Counted from the stretch's first letter, positions 1 through 10,756 are shown. The stretch: DNA of 64,000 bases from Tridacna crocea (GCA_943736015.1 OX031068.1:28094296-28158295); one strand, 5' to 3'. Notes: generated from the sequence alone by a model not told the origin. Made by a program: numbers and translations.

Positions 1-1365
1 GGGTGGATAGATCTCATCGAGGCGGAGTGCAGTGCACAGGAATCATAACTCTTGCTCGCTTAATTTTTGAGTTATTGCCCTTTGTTGTTTTTCATACTTG
101 AATTTTGTCCGGAGCATATCTCCACAACTATACTAGCTAGGGTTATGAAATTTCATGGGTGGATAGATCTCATCGAGGGGGAGTGCAGTGCACAAGAATC
201 ACAACTCTTGCTTGCTTAATTTTTGAGTTATTGCCCTTTGTTATTTTTCATACTTGAATTTTGTCCGGAGCATATCTCCAAAACTATACTAGCTAGGGTT
301 ATGAAATTTCATGGGTGGATAGATCTCATTCAGGGGGAGTGCAGTGCACAAGAATCATAACTCTTGCTTGCTTAATTTTTGAGTTATTGCCCTTTGTTGT
401 TTTTCATACTTGAATTTTGTCCGGAGCATATCTCCAAAACTATACTAGCTAGGGTTATGAAATTTCATGGGTGGATAGATCTCACTGAGGGGGAGTGCAG
501 TGCACAAGAATCATAACTCTTGCTCGCTTAATTTTTGAGTTATTGCCCTTTGTCGTTTTTTATACTTGAATTTTGTCCGGTGAATATCTCCAAAACTATA
601 CTACCTAGGGTTATGAAATTTCATGGGTGGATAGATCTCACCGAGGCTGGGTGCAGTGCACAGGAATCATAACTCTTGCTTGCTTAATTTTTGAGTTATT
701 GCCCTTTGTCGTTTTTCATACTTGATTTTTGTCCGAAGCATATCACCAATACTATACTACCTAGGGTTATGAAATTTCATGGGTGGATAGATCTCATGAA
801 TGGGGGGTACAGTGCACACAAATCACAACTCTTGCTCGCTTAATTTTTGAGTTATTGCCCTTTGTTGTTTTTCATACTTGAATTTTGTCCGGAGCATATC
901 TCCAAAACTATACTAGCTAGGGTTATGAAATTTCATGGGTGGATAGATCTCACTGAGGGGGAGTGCAGTGCACAAGAATCATAACTCTTGCTTTCTTAAT
1001 TTTTCAGTTATTGCCCTTTGTCATTTTTTATACTTGAATTTTGTCCGGTGAATATCTCCAAAACTATACTAGCTAGGGTTATGAAATTGCCTCGGTGGAT
1101 AGATCTCACCGAGGCGGAGTGCAGTGCACAGGAATCATAACTCTTGCTTGCTTAATTTTTGAGTTTTTGCCCTTTGTCGTTTTTCATACTTGATTTTTGT
1201 CCGAAGCATATCTCTAAAACTATACTAGCTAGGGTTATGAAATTTCATTGGTGGATAGATCTCATCAAGGGGGAGTGCAGTGCACCGAAATCACAACTCT
1301 TGCTTGCTTAATTTTTGAGTTATTGCCCTTTGTTGTTTTTCATACTTGAATTTTGTCTGGTGCAT
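1..1365. repeat. 156-bp satellite array, 8.75 copies
   Basis: The landmark GGGTGGATAGATCTCA recurs at 1, 157, 313, 469, 625, 781, 937, 1093 and 1249, so every complete monomer is exactly 156 bp with no indels. Copies differ by scattered substitutions. Each monomer holds the blocks TTGTCCGGAGCATATCTCC, GAGTGCAGTGCACA and GAGTTATTGCCCTTTGT. The array probably continues left of the window. The same monomer type, more diverged, recurs at 25.77-27.18 kb. Bivalve pearl-type elements (non-autonomous, later linked to Helentrons) carry tandem cores of this size; that affiliation is an inference. Confidence 0.95.
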
Positions 1366-1981
1366 GCCCCAGCTTTACAACTTGGGGTAAGACGGGCGTA
1401 TCTTGCGACAATTTGCCGCTCTTGTTTTAATTTGTAACTCAAGTTTGTTGATATTTATTATGTATGTATTCAGAAAACAACACATTTTTGGTCATAAAGC
1501 ACAATTTTAAGGGAAAAAAAAAAACACATTTTTTATCATAAAGCACAATTTTAAGAAAAAAAAATCTTATTAAATCAATTTAACTTATACAAAATACATT
1601 ATTTTTTACAACCCCCACAAGTATTTAAAGCAGTAAATTTTATTCAACTTCAACATGATTGTACAAAAAGAATCATTTTAGAACCATGGGGGTTTTGTCC
1701 ACGTTTCAGTTAAGGGTATGGGGGTTTTGTCCATGGGGGTTTTGTCCTAGGGTTTTGTCAGTACCACGTTTCAGGCATCTACTGTTTTCTCCCTGTTTTC
1801 AAAAACAGTCTATGGCATAAGATTGAACTTTTGTTAAGTGATCTGAAGAGCTATAATAACAAGCGTTTTAGTTACATCTTTGACCAGGTTATGAATTTGG
1901 ATTTTTTTTTTTTTTGGATTCCAAGAAAAATGGACTTGGAAACATCATTTGAAAGGGAGGAAACACCTTTCTCTTTTTCTG
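1366..1981. other. AT-rich spacer with two micro-repeats
   Basis: No coding signal. A unit of about 44 bp (CATAAAGCACAATTTTAAG plus a poly-A tail) is duplicated at about 1478-1563. A G-rich 15-mer ATGGGGGTTTTGTCC occurs at 1686, 1718 and 1733, followed by a shortened copy. Just after the satellite, CCCCA and TGGGG (about 1377-1397) could pair as a small hairpin, as at the end of a rolling-circle element, but the support is weak. Confidence 0.6.
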
Positions 1982-2257
1982 TTAACTCTACTAAATAACA
2001 AAATTTTAGATTTGTTCAGATTGAAAGCATTTGCAGACAACATAATAAATATGACTCAAAAATGAAGATTGACTTCAGAAGAGTAGGCAACATTGTGGGA
2101 AATAGAGAAAATGCTAGTTACCAGCATCTCCTTTTCTCACAATTTTTTCTACCTTATCAATGAACTATTGTACCTTTTGAGCCATATCAAAATTGTCATT
2201 TGCTAACACTTTCATTTTGGAGGAGGCAAAAATTTTTGTCATCTTGGAAAGGGTTAA
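1982..2257. mobile_element. TTAA MITE, family 1, B-arm at both ends
   Basis: Starts TTAACTCTACTAAA and ends GGAAAGGGTTAA. The centre is a decayed core palindrome (GAGAAAATGCTAGTTACCAG). Both arms are of the 'AAAATTTTAGA...GCATTTGCAGA' type, so the element is homomorphic, unlike the usual A-B copies. Fragments of another B arm follow to about 2400. Confidence 0.75.
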
Positions 2258-2712
2258 TTTTTCATCTGCAAATGCTTTCAATATACCAGTAGATGCATCC
2301 AAAAGTTTCTTTGTCACATATAAAGTTGAATGTGCGTTTCTTTCTTTCCCCTTCATTGTTTACCCAGTTTTTCCATTGAAGATAAATATTGTAGAAATAG
2401 ACAAAAAGTATAGCTTTGACTGAGGGGAGCAGCTATTTAATATTTACTTCCTGAAAAAGGGAGGGAGTCGTCATTATTTAGTTATTATTATTATTTTTTT
2501 CTATGTAAAAAAAAGATGTTGTGATTTTTATTTAATATTAGCTGTATTATATTGTGCCTTGTAATCATGTTATACTGCGCTACTCAGAGTTTTAAATCAT
2601 ACTTTTTATGTTCAAGCTTAGTGTTATGTTTTTGCAAGCCTTTTTTAAAATATCACCTCACAGGTAAATGTTTTTAGATGGATTATTTGGCAAAGGCTCA
2701 TTACTACTTTTC
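2258..2712. other. AT-rich sequence with MITE B-arm fragment
   Basis: CATCTGCAAATGCTTTCAAT at about 2266 is a B-arm remnant of the family 1 MITE. The rest is AT-rich with ATT microsatellite-like stretches near 2480. No gene seen. Confidence 0.5.
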
Positions 2713-2915
2713 CGTGGTGTCCGTGGTTGCGAGGTAGAGCGTCAGCCTCCTAATCAAAAGATCCTGAGTTCGAGACCTAGGAGCTGGTGTCAACTTTGGG
2801 ATTTTTCATTGGCCCACACATTCGGCGCGAGTACTGGTGTAGTTCCCAGGAAGCAGAATCGAGAGAGATTTGTATAAGTTGTAAGAACTTGTTTCTCAAT
2901 CAATGTATAATAAGT
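2713..2915 (+). repeat. tRNA-derived SINE
   Basis: The head carries a pol III A-box-like TGGTTGCGAGGTAGAGC and a B-box GAGTTCGAGAC at the spacing of a tRNA gene, then a unique body (ACTGGTGTAGTTCCCAGGAA) and an A/T-rich end. The short acceptor arms do not close well, so this is a SINE head and not a working tRNA gene. Confidence 0.7.
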
Positions 2916-3393
2916 ATGTTTAAACTTAAACTTACCACTTTTCCTTCTACCAAAATGTTTTCTTTTCACTACCCTTTCATCTTTGTCCATCTCCCTACCT
3001 ATGAAGTAGAGTAGATGGGGCTACAATGGTTTCATCATGTCTGTTCGTCCATCAATCTGTCAGTCTTGTTTTCATTTAGCCATTTGATTTGGGACCCTGA
3101 AACTTTATACAAGTCTTGTTCATGACCCAAGGAGTTGACTTATAGTTTTTGGATCAAAGGTCAAGATCAAAGGGTAACTGTTTGAAAACTGTTTTCACGC
3201 TCTAACTCATTAGCTGTTTGACCTACGACCCTAAAAGGTGCCCTATTGTTATGGGGTTACAGTGGGCAAACTATGCTGCTTTAGTGACAAGGTGCTGGTG
3301 GAGAGTAATTGTCAGCTTTGCTATGGTTCTGGTTTACCTGACCAAAGTTTTAGACTTACTGTATTTATAGTAAAGGAATTTGCAGGCAATGCA
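2916..3393. other. decayed repeat with GTCTGTTCGTCC motif
   Basis: The stretch holds GTCTGTTCGTCCATCAATC and GGTCAAGATCAAAGGGTAAC, wording typical of degenerate mollusc interspersed repeats. No open reading frame of interest and no clear boundaries. Confidence 0.4.
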
Positions 3394-3609
3394 TTAACCC
3401 TTTACCACACAATGCCGACTTTAAACGCCACTGGGAAAGAAGCCTTTTGAAAACATTGTTGGAAAAGGAGAAAATGTTGGTAACAGCATTTTCTACTTTT
3501 CCACTAGGTTATCCACCCTATCAAGGCAAAATTGCACCATTGGATCCACAATCTGCAAATGCTTTTCATTTAGATAGGTCCAAAATTTTGCTGCGTAGTA
3601 ATGGGTTAA
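3394..3609 (+). mobile_element. TTAA MITE, family 1
   Basis: Bounded by TTAACCCTTTACCACACAA and TAATGGGTTAA. The core GGAAAAGGAGAAAATGTTGG has lost some of its palindrome partner. The B arm is of the 'CCTATCAAGGCAAAATTGCA' subtype. Confidence 0.9.
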
Positions 3610-3612
3610 ATT

Positions 3613-3741
3613 TGTCACGCAACAAAAAGTTTAGATATGTCCAACTGCTAACTACAGCCTAAATGTGTATCATTTGATTGGATTTGTCTTTTTAAGGCTA
3701 AAAAACATTGTTGGCAAAGGAGGAAAAGTTGGTTACCGGTC
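3613..3741 (-). mobile_element. TTAA MITE remnant, family 1
   Basis: A degraded reverse B arm (AAAAAGTTTAGATATGTCCA) is followed by a core half (AAAACATTGTTGGCAAAGGA, then GGTTACCGG). It lies next to the preceding copy. The far end is lost. Confidence 0.45.
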
Positions 3742-3963
3742 TTTATGAGGAAAAAAAAAATACAGAAATATGTAGTTTCTTGTAGAATAAAGCATGATAA
3801 TAATGGACAAGCCAACCACAGCCCTTCACAATGTAATTTTCCTTTGCAGTCACTATTGAAGATCAACTTTACTTGTAATCAACGCTTTCTGCTTTGCTAA
3901 GGCATTATGGGAATAAAGTTGAATTATCTAGGTCTTATTTCTAAACAGAAAATGTCTTTTTTG

Positions 3964-4177
3964 TTAACCCATCACCACACAATCCCTACTTTTCATGACT
4001 CTCAGAAAGAAGCCTATAGAAAACATTGTGGGAAAAGGTAACCAGCATTTTCTCCTTTTCCTACAATGCTTTCTACCCTTAACAATACAAATTTCAAATT
4101 TTCAGTCACTCTTATTTTGTCTGCAAATGCTTTTGATTTGGACCAGTCTAAAATTTTGTCATTTGGTGACGAGTTAA
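3964..4177 (+). mobile_element. TTAA MITE, family 1
   Basis: TTAACCCATCACCACACAAT at the left, GGTGACGAGTTAA at the right. The core palindrome is asymmetric: the left half lacks the GAGAAAATGCT segment. Confidence 0.9.
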
Positions 4178-4404
4178 ATAAAATGAAATGTTTGTTTATA
4201 ACATTGTTAGGTGGTCATGAAAATGCTTTTAATATATTTTCTTAAGATTTCTTTCACTGCTTTTACTTCGTGTTTGTTTCTTTCCCTTTTTGTGCTTATT
4301 TGAAGCCTGTCAAACTGTAACCAGACAAGCCAGTGTAAGATGAACCCTTGTACAAGTGACACAAAGAATCTGTCATTGAAACCTTTTACCAAACAGTTCT
4401 AAGT

Positions 4405-4551
4405 TTAATCCTGTTACCACACAGCAAAATTTTAGACCTATCCATATTGAAAGCATTTGCAGACATTAATTTCAAAGTGGCTCCCACAATGTTTTCAAAA
4501 GGTTTCTTCCTCAGGGTTGTTAAAAGTCGTCTTTGTATGGTAAAGGGTTAA
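4405..4551 (-). mobile_element. TTAA MITE, family 1, core deleted
   Basis: A 147-bp derivative. The B arm (AAAATTTTAGACC, GCATTTGCAGAC) joins almost directly to the A arm (CCCACAATGTTTTCAAAAGG) and ends GGTAAAGGGTTAA. One half of the central palindrome is gone. Confidence 0.85.
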
Positions 4552-5360
4552 TGACCTTGAGGATTAAGGTGTAGACCTTGAGAAATTAAGCATTTGTGGG
4601 TAAAGGTACAAAATTAATACTGGAAAACCAGCATTGATTTTTTCTCCCGTACTTACACTGTTTTGTACACCTCCAAAGATTATCTACTTGGACACAATCA
4701 AGTATGTTGTCTGCAAGGCTGTTAAATTTTAGAAAAGTCTGAAATCTTGTTGTTTGGTTCACTAGCTACCAAAAAGCAAATATAAGACTTATCTTTCATA
4801 CATGATTTCCATCTTTTTAGCCACCTGTCATCTGTAAATGTTTTCAAAATAGTCCGAGATACGTCTGAATTTTGGGAACAGAATTGTTTTTTTAGTGTTG
4901 TGTTATGATGCATCAACATCCATGTGTTATTTAGGATGCTTGACAAAGAATATAGGAAAATGGTTAAAAAGGGACTCTTTTGGTCTGAGTTTACGGAACC
5001 TACTGTGTTTTAAGTGTGATGATGTATTTTTTAAGTTCTGATCGAGATAAAAAAGAGGTGCTTTTTGTTTCTTTTACTGTGAACAGTTTCAAAGGAGATT
5101 TGATTGCACAATATTTCCATTCTTCATGAGACCAGATTTTAGACTCCTCCTTTAGAAAGATTTAGAAGATGAAAATTCAGAGTTGTGAAAACTTGGGTTG
5201 TGAAAGCAATGGTCAGTGTAGTGATGATTGATTGTGTGGTTGATTGATTGATTGATTGTAGGGTTCTTTAGCATGTTCAACACTATTTCAGTCTACCTAC
5301 ACAACAGCTTAGTAATTTATGTTGTGCCATGTTTAACCTTCAATCACATGATCTCATGTT
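4552..5360. other. unassigned sequence with GATT microsatellite
   Basis: AT-rich, no supported gene. A (GATT)n microsatellite lies at about 5226-5257. Nothing else is recognisable. Confidence 0.5.
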
Positions 5361-5580
5361 TTAAATTTTTACCAAATGACAAAATTTTGGACTACTCCAA
5401 AGTGAAAGCACTTGCAGACGACAAAATAAAAGTGACAAAAAATTGTAATTTTGTTTTGTGAAGGATAGAAAACAGTGCGGGAAAAATGCTGGTCACCTGC
5501 ATTTTCTCCTTTTCCCGTAAGGTTTTCAAAAGACTCTTTTTCAAGGTCGTCAAAAGTTGGGATTATGTGGTTAAAGGTAA
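5361..5580 (-). mobile_element. TTAA MITE, family 1
   Basis: Begins TTAAATTTTTACCAAATGAC and ends GTGGTTAAAGGTAA. The core has a gap in its left half (GCGGGAAAAATGCTGG). The terminal TTAA at the right is mutated. Confidence 0.8.
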
Positions 5581-5582
5581 AC

Positions 5583-5770
5583 GGCCTTGAGAAAGTAAGC
5601 TTTTGAAAACATTCTGGGAGTAGGAGAAAATGCTGCTTGCCCACATTTTCTTCTCCCAAAATTTTCTACTCAATGGCATGTTTCATTGGTTTAGCCACCT
5701 TTGATTTGTCGTCAGCATGTGCTTTGATGTTGGACAAATCTGAAAATTTGCCACATGGTAAGGGTTTTTT
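5583..5770 (+). mobile_element. TTAA MITE, family 1, left end truncated
   Basis: The A arm starts inside (AAGCTTTTGAAAACATTCTG), the core is diverged (GAGAAAATGCTGCTTGCCCA) and the B arm runs to ACATGGTAAGGGTT. No left TTAA. Confidence 0.7.
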
Positions 5771-6002
5771 CTATACTGGAAGACAAAATTTTAGACTGTT
5801 CCAAATTGAAAGCATTTGCAGATAACAAATTTAAAGTGACTCAAGAATTGATTTTTTTTGTTTTGTTTTTGGAGGGATAGAAAACATTGTGGGAGAAAGG
5901 AGAAAATGCTGGTTACCAGCATTTTCTCCTTTTCTGTCAATGTTTTCAAAAAGCTTCTTGCACAGAGTCACAAAAACCAGGGATTGTTTGGTATAGAGTT
6001 AA
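5771..6002 (-). mobile_element. TTAA MITE, family 1
   Basis: Starts with a damaged terminus (CTATACTGGAAGACAAAATT) and ends TTTGGTATAGAGTTAA. The core palindrome is well kept (GAAAATGCTGGTTACCAGCA). It abuts the preceding copy. Confidence 0.85.
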
Positions 6003-6531
6003 AAAATTATAGGCATTTGCTTTAATACCACATATACATGCGTTCTCTGGCAGTTATAACAAAAGCAGAAATAATGTTTAAAACGTTGTTGTAGAGTACA
6101 CCCACACTTGTAGATTTTACATGTAGCTAATATTGTGCAATCAGACCTCCATTTTTATGTCATGTGATTTCCTTATTTAGCCATCTATAATGTGAAAGGT
6201 ATTTGTAATGATAATATATCATACTGGTGAATAAAACATTAAAAAACAGAAAACAACATTGATAAAATATTCTTAGAAGTGTTATTTTTATTACTTTTCC
6301 CCAGTAAATCTGCTAATCAACTCATAGATTGAAGACCAAAAACCTTTTACCACACAATCTCAACCCTGATGGCAAAGATATTTAAAAATAAATGGAGAAA
6401 CTGCGTGTTACAAGCTTTATTTCCTTTTTATTTTTATGCCCCCACCATGATATGGGGACATATAAATTTACCTGTGTCCCTCTGTGTGTGTGTCTGTGAG
6501 ACAACACAGTAAATAAATAGAAAATACCCCT
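6003..6531. other. unassigned sequence with repeat-arm fragment
   Basis: No gene. At about 6435-6510, ATGCCCCCACCATGATATGG followed by GGACATATAAATTTACC and a TG-rich stretch resembles the left arm of a mollusc interspersed repeat. The rest is AT-rich. Confidence 0.45.
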
Positions 6532-6726
6532 TTAACTCTGCACCACACAATCCTGACTTTTAACGACCCTAAGAAAAAATGATCTTGAAAACATTTTCTC
6601 CTTTTCCCACAATGTTTTCTGCTGTATCAAAGAAAAATTGTGTAATTTTCGCCACTTTTAATTTATCATCTGCAATTGCTTTCAAATTTGACCAGTCTAA
6701 AATTGAGTTCTTTGGTAAAGAGTTAA
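6532..6726 (+). mobile_element. TTAA MITE, family 1, half core
   Basis: TTAACTCTGCACCACACAAT to GGTAAAGAGTTAA. The left half of the palindrome is deleted, leaving only ATTTTCTCCTTTTCCCACAA. Confidence 0.88.
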
Positions 6727-6838
6727 ACCTGTTGCTTTCTGCAGACTCTGTAAATGTTCTAACACTGTACTAAACAAGAAAAGTCTATACCGGTTCAAAC
6801 TGAAAACATTTTTGTAAGGCATTGGCATAAAAACAAGT

Positions 6839-7055
6839 TCACTCTACTAAACAAAAAATCATTGGACTGGACCAAATTATAAGCATATGCAGACAACAAA
6901 TTAAATATTTGTAATATGATTTCTGATTTTGATACAGTAGAAAATGTTGTGTGAAAAGGAGAAAATTCTGGTTACCATCATTTTCTCATTTTTCAACAAT
7001 GTTTTTGTATAGGCTTCTTTCTCAGGGTTGTTAAAAGTAGGAATAAAAGTCATTA
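6839..7055 (-). mobile_element. TTAA MITE, family 1, degraded
   Basis: The B arm (GACTGGACCAAATTATAAGC), core (GGAGAAAATTCTGGTTACCA) and A arm (TAGGCTTCTTTCTCAGGG) are in order, but both TTAA ends are lost. Confidence 0.7.
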
Positions 7056-7283
7056 TAAGTGTGCTAAAGAGTAAAATGCATCTCGATCCATAATTCCAAT
7101 TAAATCATCACAAAATATGGATCCATGAAGACTCTAAAAGTAATATTTTACAAAAATGTTAATTTGCTTGGTATACCAAATCTTTAACTACATGTATTTC
7201 CAAAAGCTGTCTGCTTCAAAGCTGTTAACCCTTGAGGCACTTGGAATCTTATATTCATTTGGGTAAAAAATCGCTTTTCATCT
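7056..7283. other. AT-rich spacer
   Basis: No feature recognised. Confidence 0.4.
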
Positions 7284-7466
7284 TTAACCCTTTACCACAC
7301 ATGACTTTTAACAACCCTGAGAAAGAAGCCTTTTGAAAACATTTTCCACAATGTTTTCTACCCTTCCCAAATCAAATTTCAATTATTTTAGTCACTTTTA
7401 TTTTGTTGTCAGCAAACGCTTTCAATTTGGACTAGGGTATAATTTTTTTGTTTGGTAAAGGGTTAA
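7284..7466 (+). mobile_element. TTAA MITE, family 1, core deleted
   Basis: TTAACCCTTTACCACACATG to GGTAAAGGGTTAA. One arm of the palindrome is missing (AAAACATTTTCCACAATG). Confidence 0.88.
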
Positions 7467-7700
7467 GTTACATCCAACTATATATTGGACATATTTATTC
7501 TGTTATCCATCAGTTAGTCACATGGCCAAACGGAAACAGAACTTCTTTCATCCAAGTGTTGCAATGACATTCGATTTCTGATCTTGTCCTAGACCTGACT
7601 TTGAGAATTAAATCTTAAAAACTTAATATTTTTGGGTGATATTTTCAATTTGAAACAAATGTTTATGTCGGTATTCCACGCATGTATATGAAAAACAACT
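7467..7700. other. AT-rich spacer
   Basis: No feature recognised. Confidence 0.4.
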
Positions 7701-8078
7701 TATAACCCCATTCCACGAGGCCGCAATCTACGGCGCTCTGTGCGCTCATACAAAGTCCCGTAGATTGCCTTAGATCGCTGCCGGTTTGGTAATTATGAGG
7801 ACACTCCCGCTAAGAACACCCAGATGACACTCTGCTGGCAATCAAAATGATGACCATTGAGATCTGATAGCGAATGAGCAATACATGGTCACTATCATAG
7901 CCTGGCTAGGAGTTGAGACCTTCTACGATCTGTTTTCGCTCCGTTAGCAGCCTGAGGCTTTGACGCTTCTTTGGCGCCTTCCCCTGGATGACATACTGTA
8001 GTTGACCAATGAATTTTTTATTGTATCTGCTCCAGGTGGTTTCCAAAAGCAAAAAGATGATGGAATTGCTTATTAGAA

Positions 8079-9057
8079 TTAAAGGTAAGTATTAAGAATG
8101 TTTATATCTCACCAAATTAAGAACCATATGTGTCAGTGAAATTTATATGAAAAAATAATACAAATCATCAATAATTAAGACTCATTTAATTACAAAAAAA
8201 AAAAATTTTTTTTTGATACTGTTCCCCTAAAAGGCTACGTAGCCTCATAAAGTATTTTTAGATTTCCTGCCAAAAATCAATAAGGCATTGTGGGAATGCC
8301 AAGTGACTGGCATGTGACTAATAACGCTTAAATTCCATTACATAACAGACAAACGGCTGCTTTCCTCGTAATTCGTAGGATTGCAGCAGGCTGGGTAGTT
8401 CTTATTCCAAATCCTATATTTTTTTTCTTGATGTAAATAGGGTTTGGAATGGGAATCAATTGGCCTGTGGGACCCCGTGTGGTTTAATCGGGGGTATAAG
8501 AATAAACCACTGCAGTCCCGCAATCGTCACATCTGCCATTTCATCTGGTGGAACAAAAGTGACAGCATGCATGTCGTAAAAGGCGACAAAAGGGGCATCA
8601 TTTTGTGTTTCATCCATTCCTCATTTATCATGTTTGTCTTATGTTGTTGCACATGTATGTTATTTTCACCTCACATTATTGTTTACTAAGTAAGTGCGCC
8701 CAATATGACCTAAGTTGTCGACGGGCCATAAAACACTATTCATTCTATTCTATTCCATTACATAACAAACATGTAATGATTATTTTCCATAATGTCTTCT
8801 TTGGACGCTATGTTTGAAACTTTGTCTGTTTATCCCTGTATGTAAACGAGAGAATTGATCATCTAAAAATAGAATGTGTCTCCCGTTTGTGTCATCCTGG
8901 GCTGTAGTAAATCTCTAATTTCTCGTGTCGTCGGATGTGTTTTCGACTACTGGGGTTTTATGAACACCAATTAAAGGGCTTTAGGAGTATATTGATGATT
9001 TTTTTGCATTTTTGTAAAATTTTTGTTGCAAAATCTGAAGGAGGCGGCCTCCTTTAA
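8079..9057 (-). mobile_element. TTAA element, family 2, copy 1 (interrupted)
   Basis: Same family as copies at 23.6 and 29.8 kb, here reversed. It starts TTAAAGGTAAGTATTAAGAA and ends CGGCCTCCTTTAA. Shared blocks include AAAAAAAAATTTTTTTTTGA, GGCTACGTAGCC and TCTAATTTCTCGTG. A 401-bp retroposon at 8351-8751 splits it. Without that insert and its duplicated target it would be about 560 bp. Confidence 0.8.
8351..8751 (+). mobile_element. 5'-truncated LINE tail with 19-bp target duplication
   Basis: Flanked by ATTCCATTACATAACAGAC (8332-8350) and the same 19-mer with one mismatch (8752-8770). The body holds ATGTCGTAAAAGGCGACAAA, a string common in mollusc LINE 3' UTRs, and ends CGGGCCATAAAACACTATTC plus (ATTCT)n. 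The long duplication and the simple-repeat tail indicate target-primed reverse transcription. No reverse transcriptase remains. Confidence 0.8.
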
Positions 9058-9124
9058 GGTACCTCCTTGCTCGAGGCATTACATGGTAGAGACCTCCTTG
9101 GTTCCTTTACATGCACGAAAGAAA

Positions 9125-9285
9125 GCATTGACACACACGAGGCTATCTCTGGGTTCCAAACCAGTTCACCTCTAGTTGGTGGGAAACACAAGGTGTCTCA
9201 GAAAGGTCCTGGTTGGGCCAGGTATTGAACTTCTGGCCTCGGGATTGAAAGTCCAGCATTTTACCACTGCACTACTGGTCCACCC
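9125..9285 (-). repeat. tRNA-derived SINE, minus strand
   Basis: On the minus strand the head reads GGACCAGTAGTGCAGTGG (A box), an anticodon-like arm GGACTTTCAATCC, then AGAAGTTCAATACC (B box). The rest of the body runs left to about 9125. Acceptor pairing is poor, so it is a retroposon head. Confidence 0.65.
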
Positions 9286-9723
9286 TGAAATGATGGTAGC
9301 CAAAACCGACACTCTTATCATATCGCCACTTGATTGTATGGGAGCACTATCATATCGCCACTTGATTGCAACAGAGCACTACTGCATCTGTAATGGTCAC
9401 TATCAGATCATACAGGAGCACGATGACATTCATACTGGCAGACATTTGCTCTCTTGGGTGACCCAATAGTGTTCCAGTTACAATGTTTATGTTCAAGTTG
9501 CATTTTGACAGTGATTTAAGTGATTAAATAGCAATCGCATGGCATTCTGAACAGATCTCCACAGATCTTTTTTGCAAGGGTGTAGACTGATGGTGATCTT
9601 GGCTATCTGTGCGATCCGCTAAAGATCTGTTACATTATTGTCGTACTTGGTGCTCTGCATTGCAATCTATGGTGCTCTAGGAGAGCGTTCTATATCACGG
9701 CCTAGTGGAATGGGGGTATTATA

Positions 9724-9884
9724 GACCATTTTTTAGTGTTGTCAGTTCATTAATTTTTACAATAAAGCATCTGTTCTACACAGATGACATCATCTGTTGT
9801 CTGAAAGAGCTGTCAAACCAATCAAATTCGGAAAAATAGGGAAAATATACAAAATGTGTTGATTCAATTTATCTTTAAAATAAA
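9724..9884. other. AT-rich spacer
   Basis: No feature recognised. It may be 5' flank of the coding-like remnant that follows. Confidence 0.35.
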
Positions 9885-10098
9885 ATGAGTGAAGAAATAA
9901 ATTTTGACATTGGGTTGGATGACCTGTTACAAGCAACTTGCACAAATTAATGACTTGGTCAGCAGCTCATTGTAGTTTGTTCAGCAGGATGAATTTGATA
10001 TGGAAACATTCTTTGAAAGATTTAAAATGCCATTTATTGTTGATCCCCCTCAAAACACACCTGTAGAAACTGAAATAAATAGCCCGAGCAATCAAAAG
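9885..10098 (+). pseudogene. short acidic coding-like remnant, unidentified
   Basis: The ATG at 9885 opens 21 codons (MSEEINFDIGLDDLLQATC...) ending in TAA. About 40 bp later another frame reads DEFDMETFFERFKMPFIVDP from 9989, followed by a Pro/Glu/Asn-rich stretch, uninterrupted until a MITE half starts near 10100. The second part is preceded by TTTGTTCAG, which could be a splice acceptor. The composition resembles the acidic N-terminus of a real protein, but I cannot name the family. It could be a chance open frame. Confidence 0.25.
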
Positions 10099-10192
10099 GA
10101 ATTACCAGCATTTTCTCCTTTTCCCACAATGTTTTCAAAAGGCTTTCTTTAACAGGGTCATTAAAAGTCGGGACTGTGTTGTAAAGGGTAAA
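10099..10192 (-). mobile_element. TTAA MITE, family 1, right half only
   Basis: It begins inside the core (TTACCAGCATTTTCTCCTTT) and continues through the A arm to TTGTAAAGGGTAAA. The left half is absent. Confidence 0.75.
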
Positions 10193-10418
10193 CTCATTAC
10201 CAAATGACAAAATTTTAGGTATGTCCAAATTGAAAGCATTTGCAGACAACAAAATAAAAGTGACTGAAAATTCGAAATTCTGTTTTGTGAAGGGTAGAAA
10301 ACATTGTGGGAAAAGGAGAAAATGCTGGATACCGGCATTTTTTCCATTTCGAACAATATTATCAAAAGGCTTCTTTAACAGGGTCGTTAAAAGTCGGGAT
10401 TGTGTGGTAAAAGGTTAA
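10187..10418 (-). mobile_element. TTAA MITE, family 1
   Basis: Full length. It begins GGTAAACTCATTACCAAATG and ends GTGGTAAAAGGTTAA. The core is slightly damaged (GCTGGATACCGGCA). It abuts the preceding half copy. Confidence 0.85.
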
Positions 10419-10488
10419 AAGGTTCATACCATTTACTACCATTCCTACGATAGTCAGACAAGACAGTTGTAGATTCTACAGTTACTGA

Positions 10489-10722
10489 TTAACACATTAC
10501 CACACAATCCTTACTTTTGACGCCTCTGAGAAAGAAGCCTTTTGAAAACACTGTGGGAAAAGGAGAAAATGCTGGGAACCAGCATTTTCTCCTTTTACCA
10601 CAGTGTTTTCTACCCTTTCCAGAACAAATTTCAATTTTTCAGTCACCTTTATTTTGTCATCTGCAAATGCTTTCAGTTTGGACTAGTCTAAATTTTATTT
10701 TTCTTGTGTGGTAAAGAGTTAA
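10489..10722 (+). mobile_element. TTAA MITE, family 1
   Basis: TTAACACATTACCACACAAT to GGTAAAGAGTTAA. The core palindrome is nearly perfect, with centre GCTGGGAACCAGC. Confidence 0.9.
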
Positions 10723-10756
10723 ATATAATGATACTGAAAATAATAATAAATATAGG

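Larger units (their letters stand above)
7701..9723. mobile_element. 2-kb element with short terminal inverted repeats
   Basis: The left end TATAACCCCATTCCACGAGG matches the inverted right end: the + strand has CCTAGTGGAATGGGGGTATT followed by ATA, 22-24 bp with a 2-bp gap and one mismatch. Blocks inside each end share GCAATCTAYGG and GGTCACTATCA. No transposase is seen, and the middle is occupied by a nested TTAA element. Target duplication is unclear (both flanks are TATA-like). Confidence 0.55.

Noticed and set aside
1-1365. CRISPR array
   Set aside because: Monomers are adjacent with no spacers, and the sequence is eukaryotic.
1686-1759. Telomere-like repeat (GGGGTTTT)
   Set aside because: The unit is 15 bp with TGTCC and is not a telomeric motif of animals.
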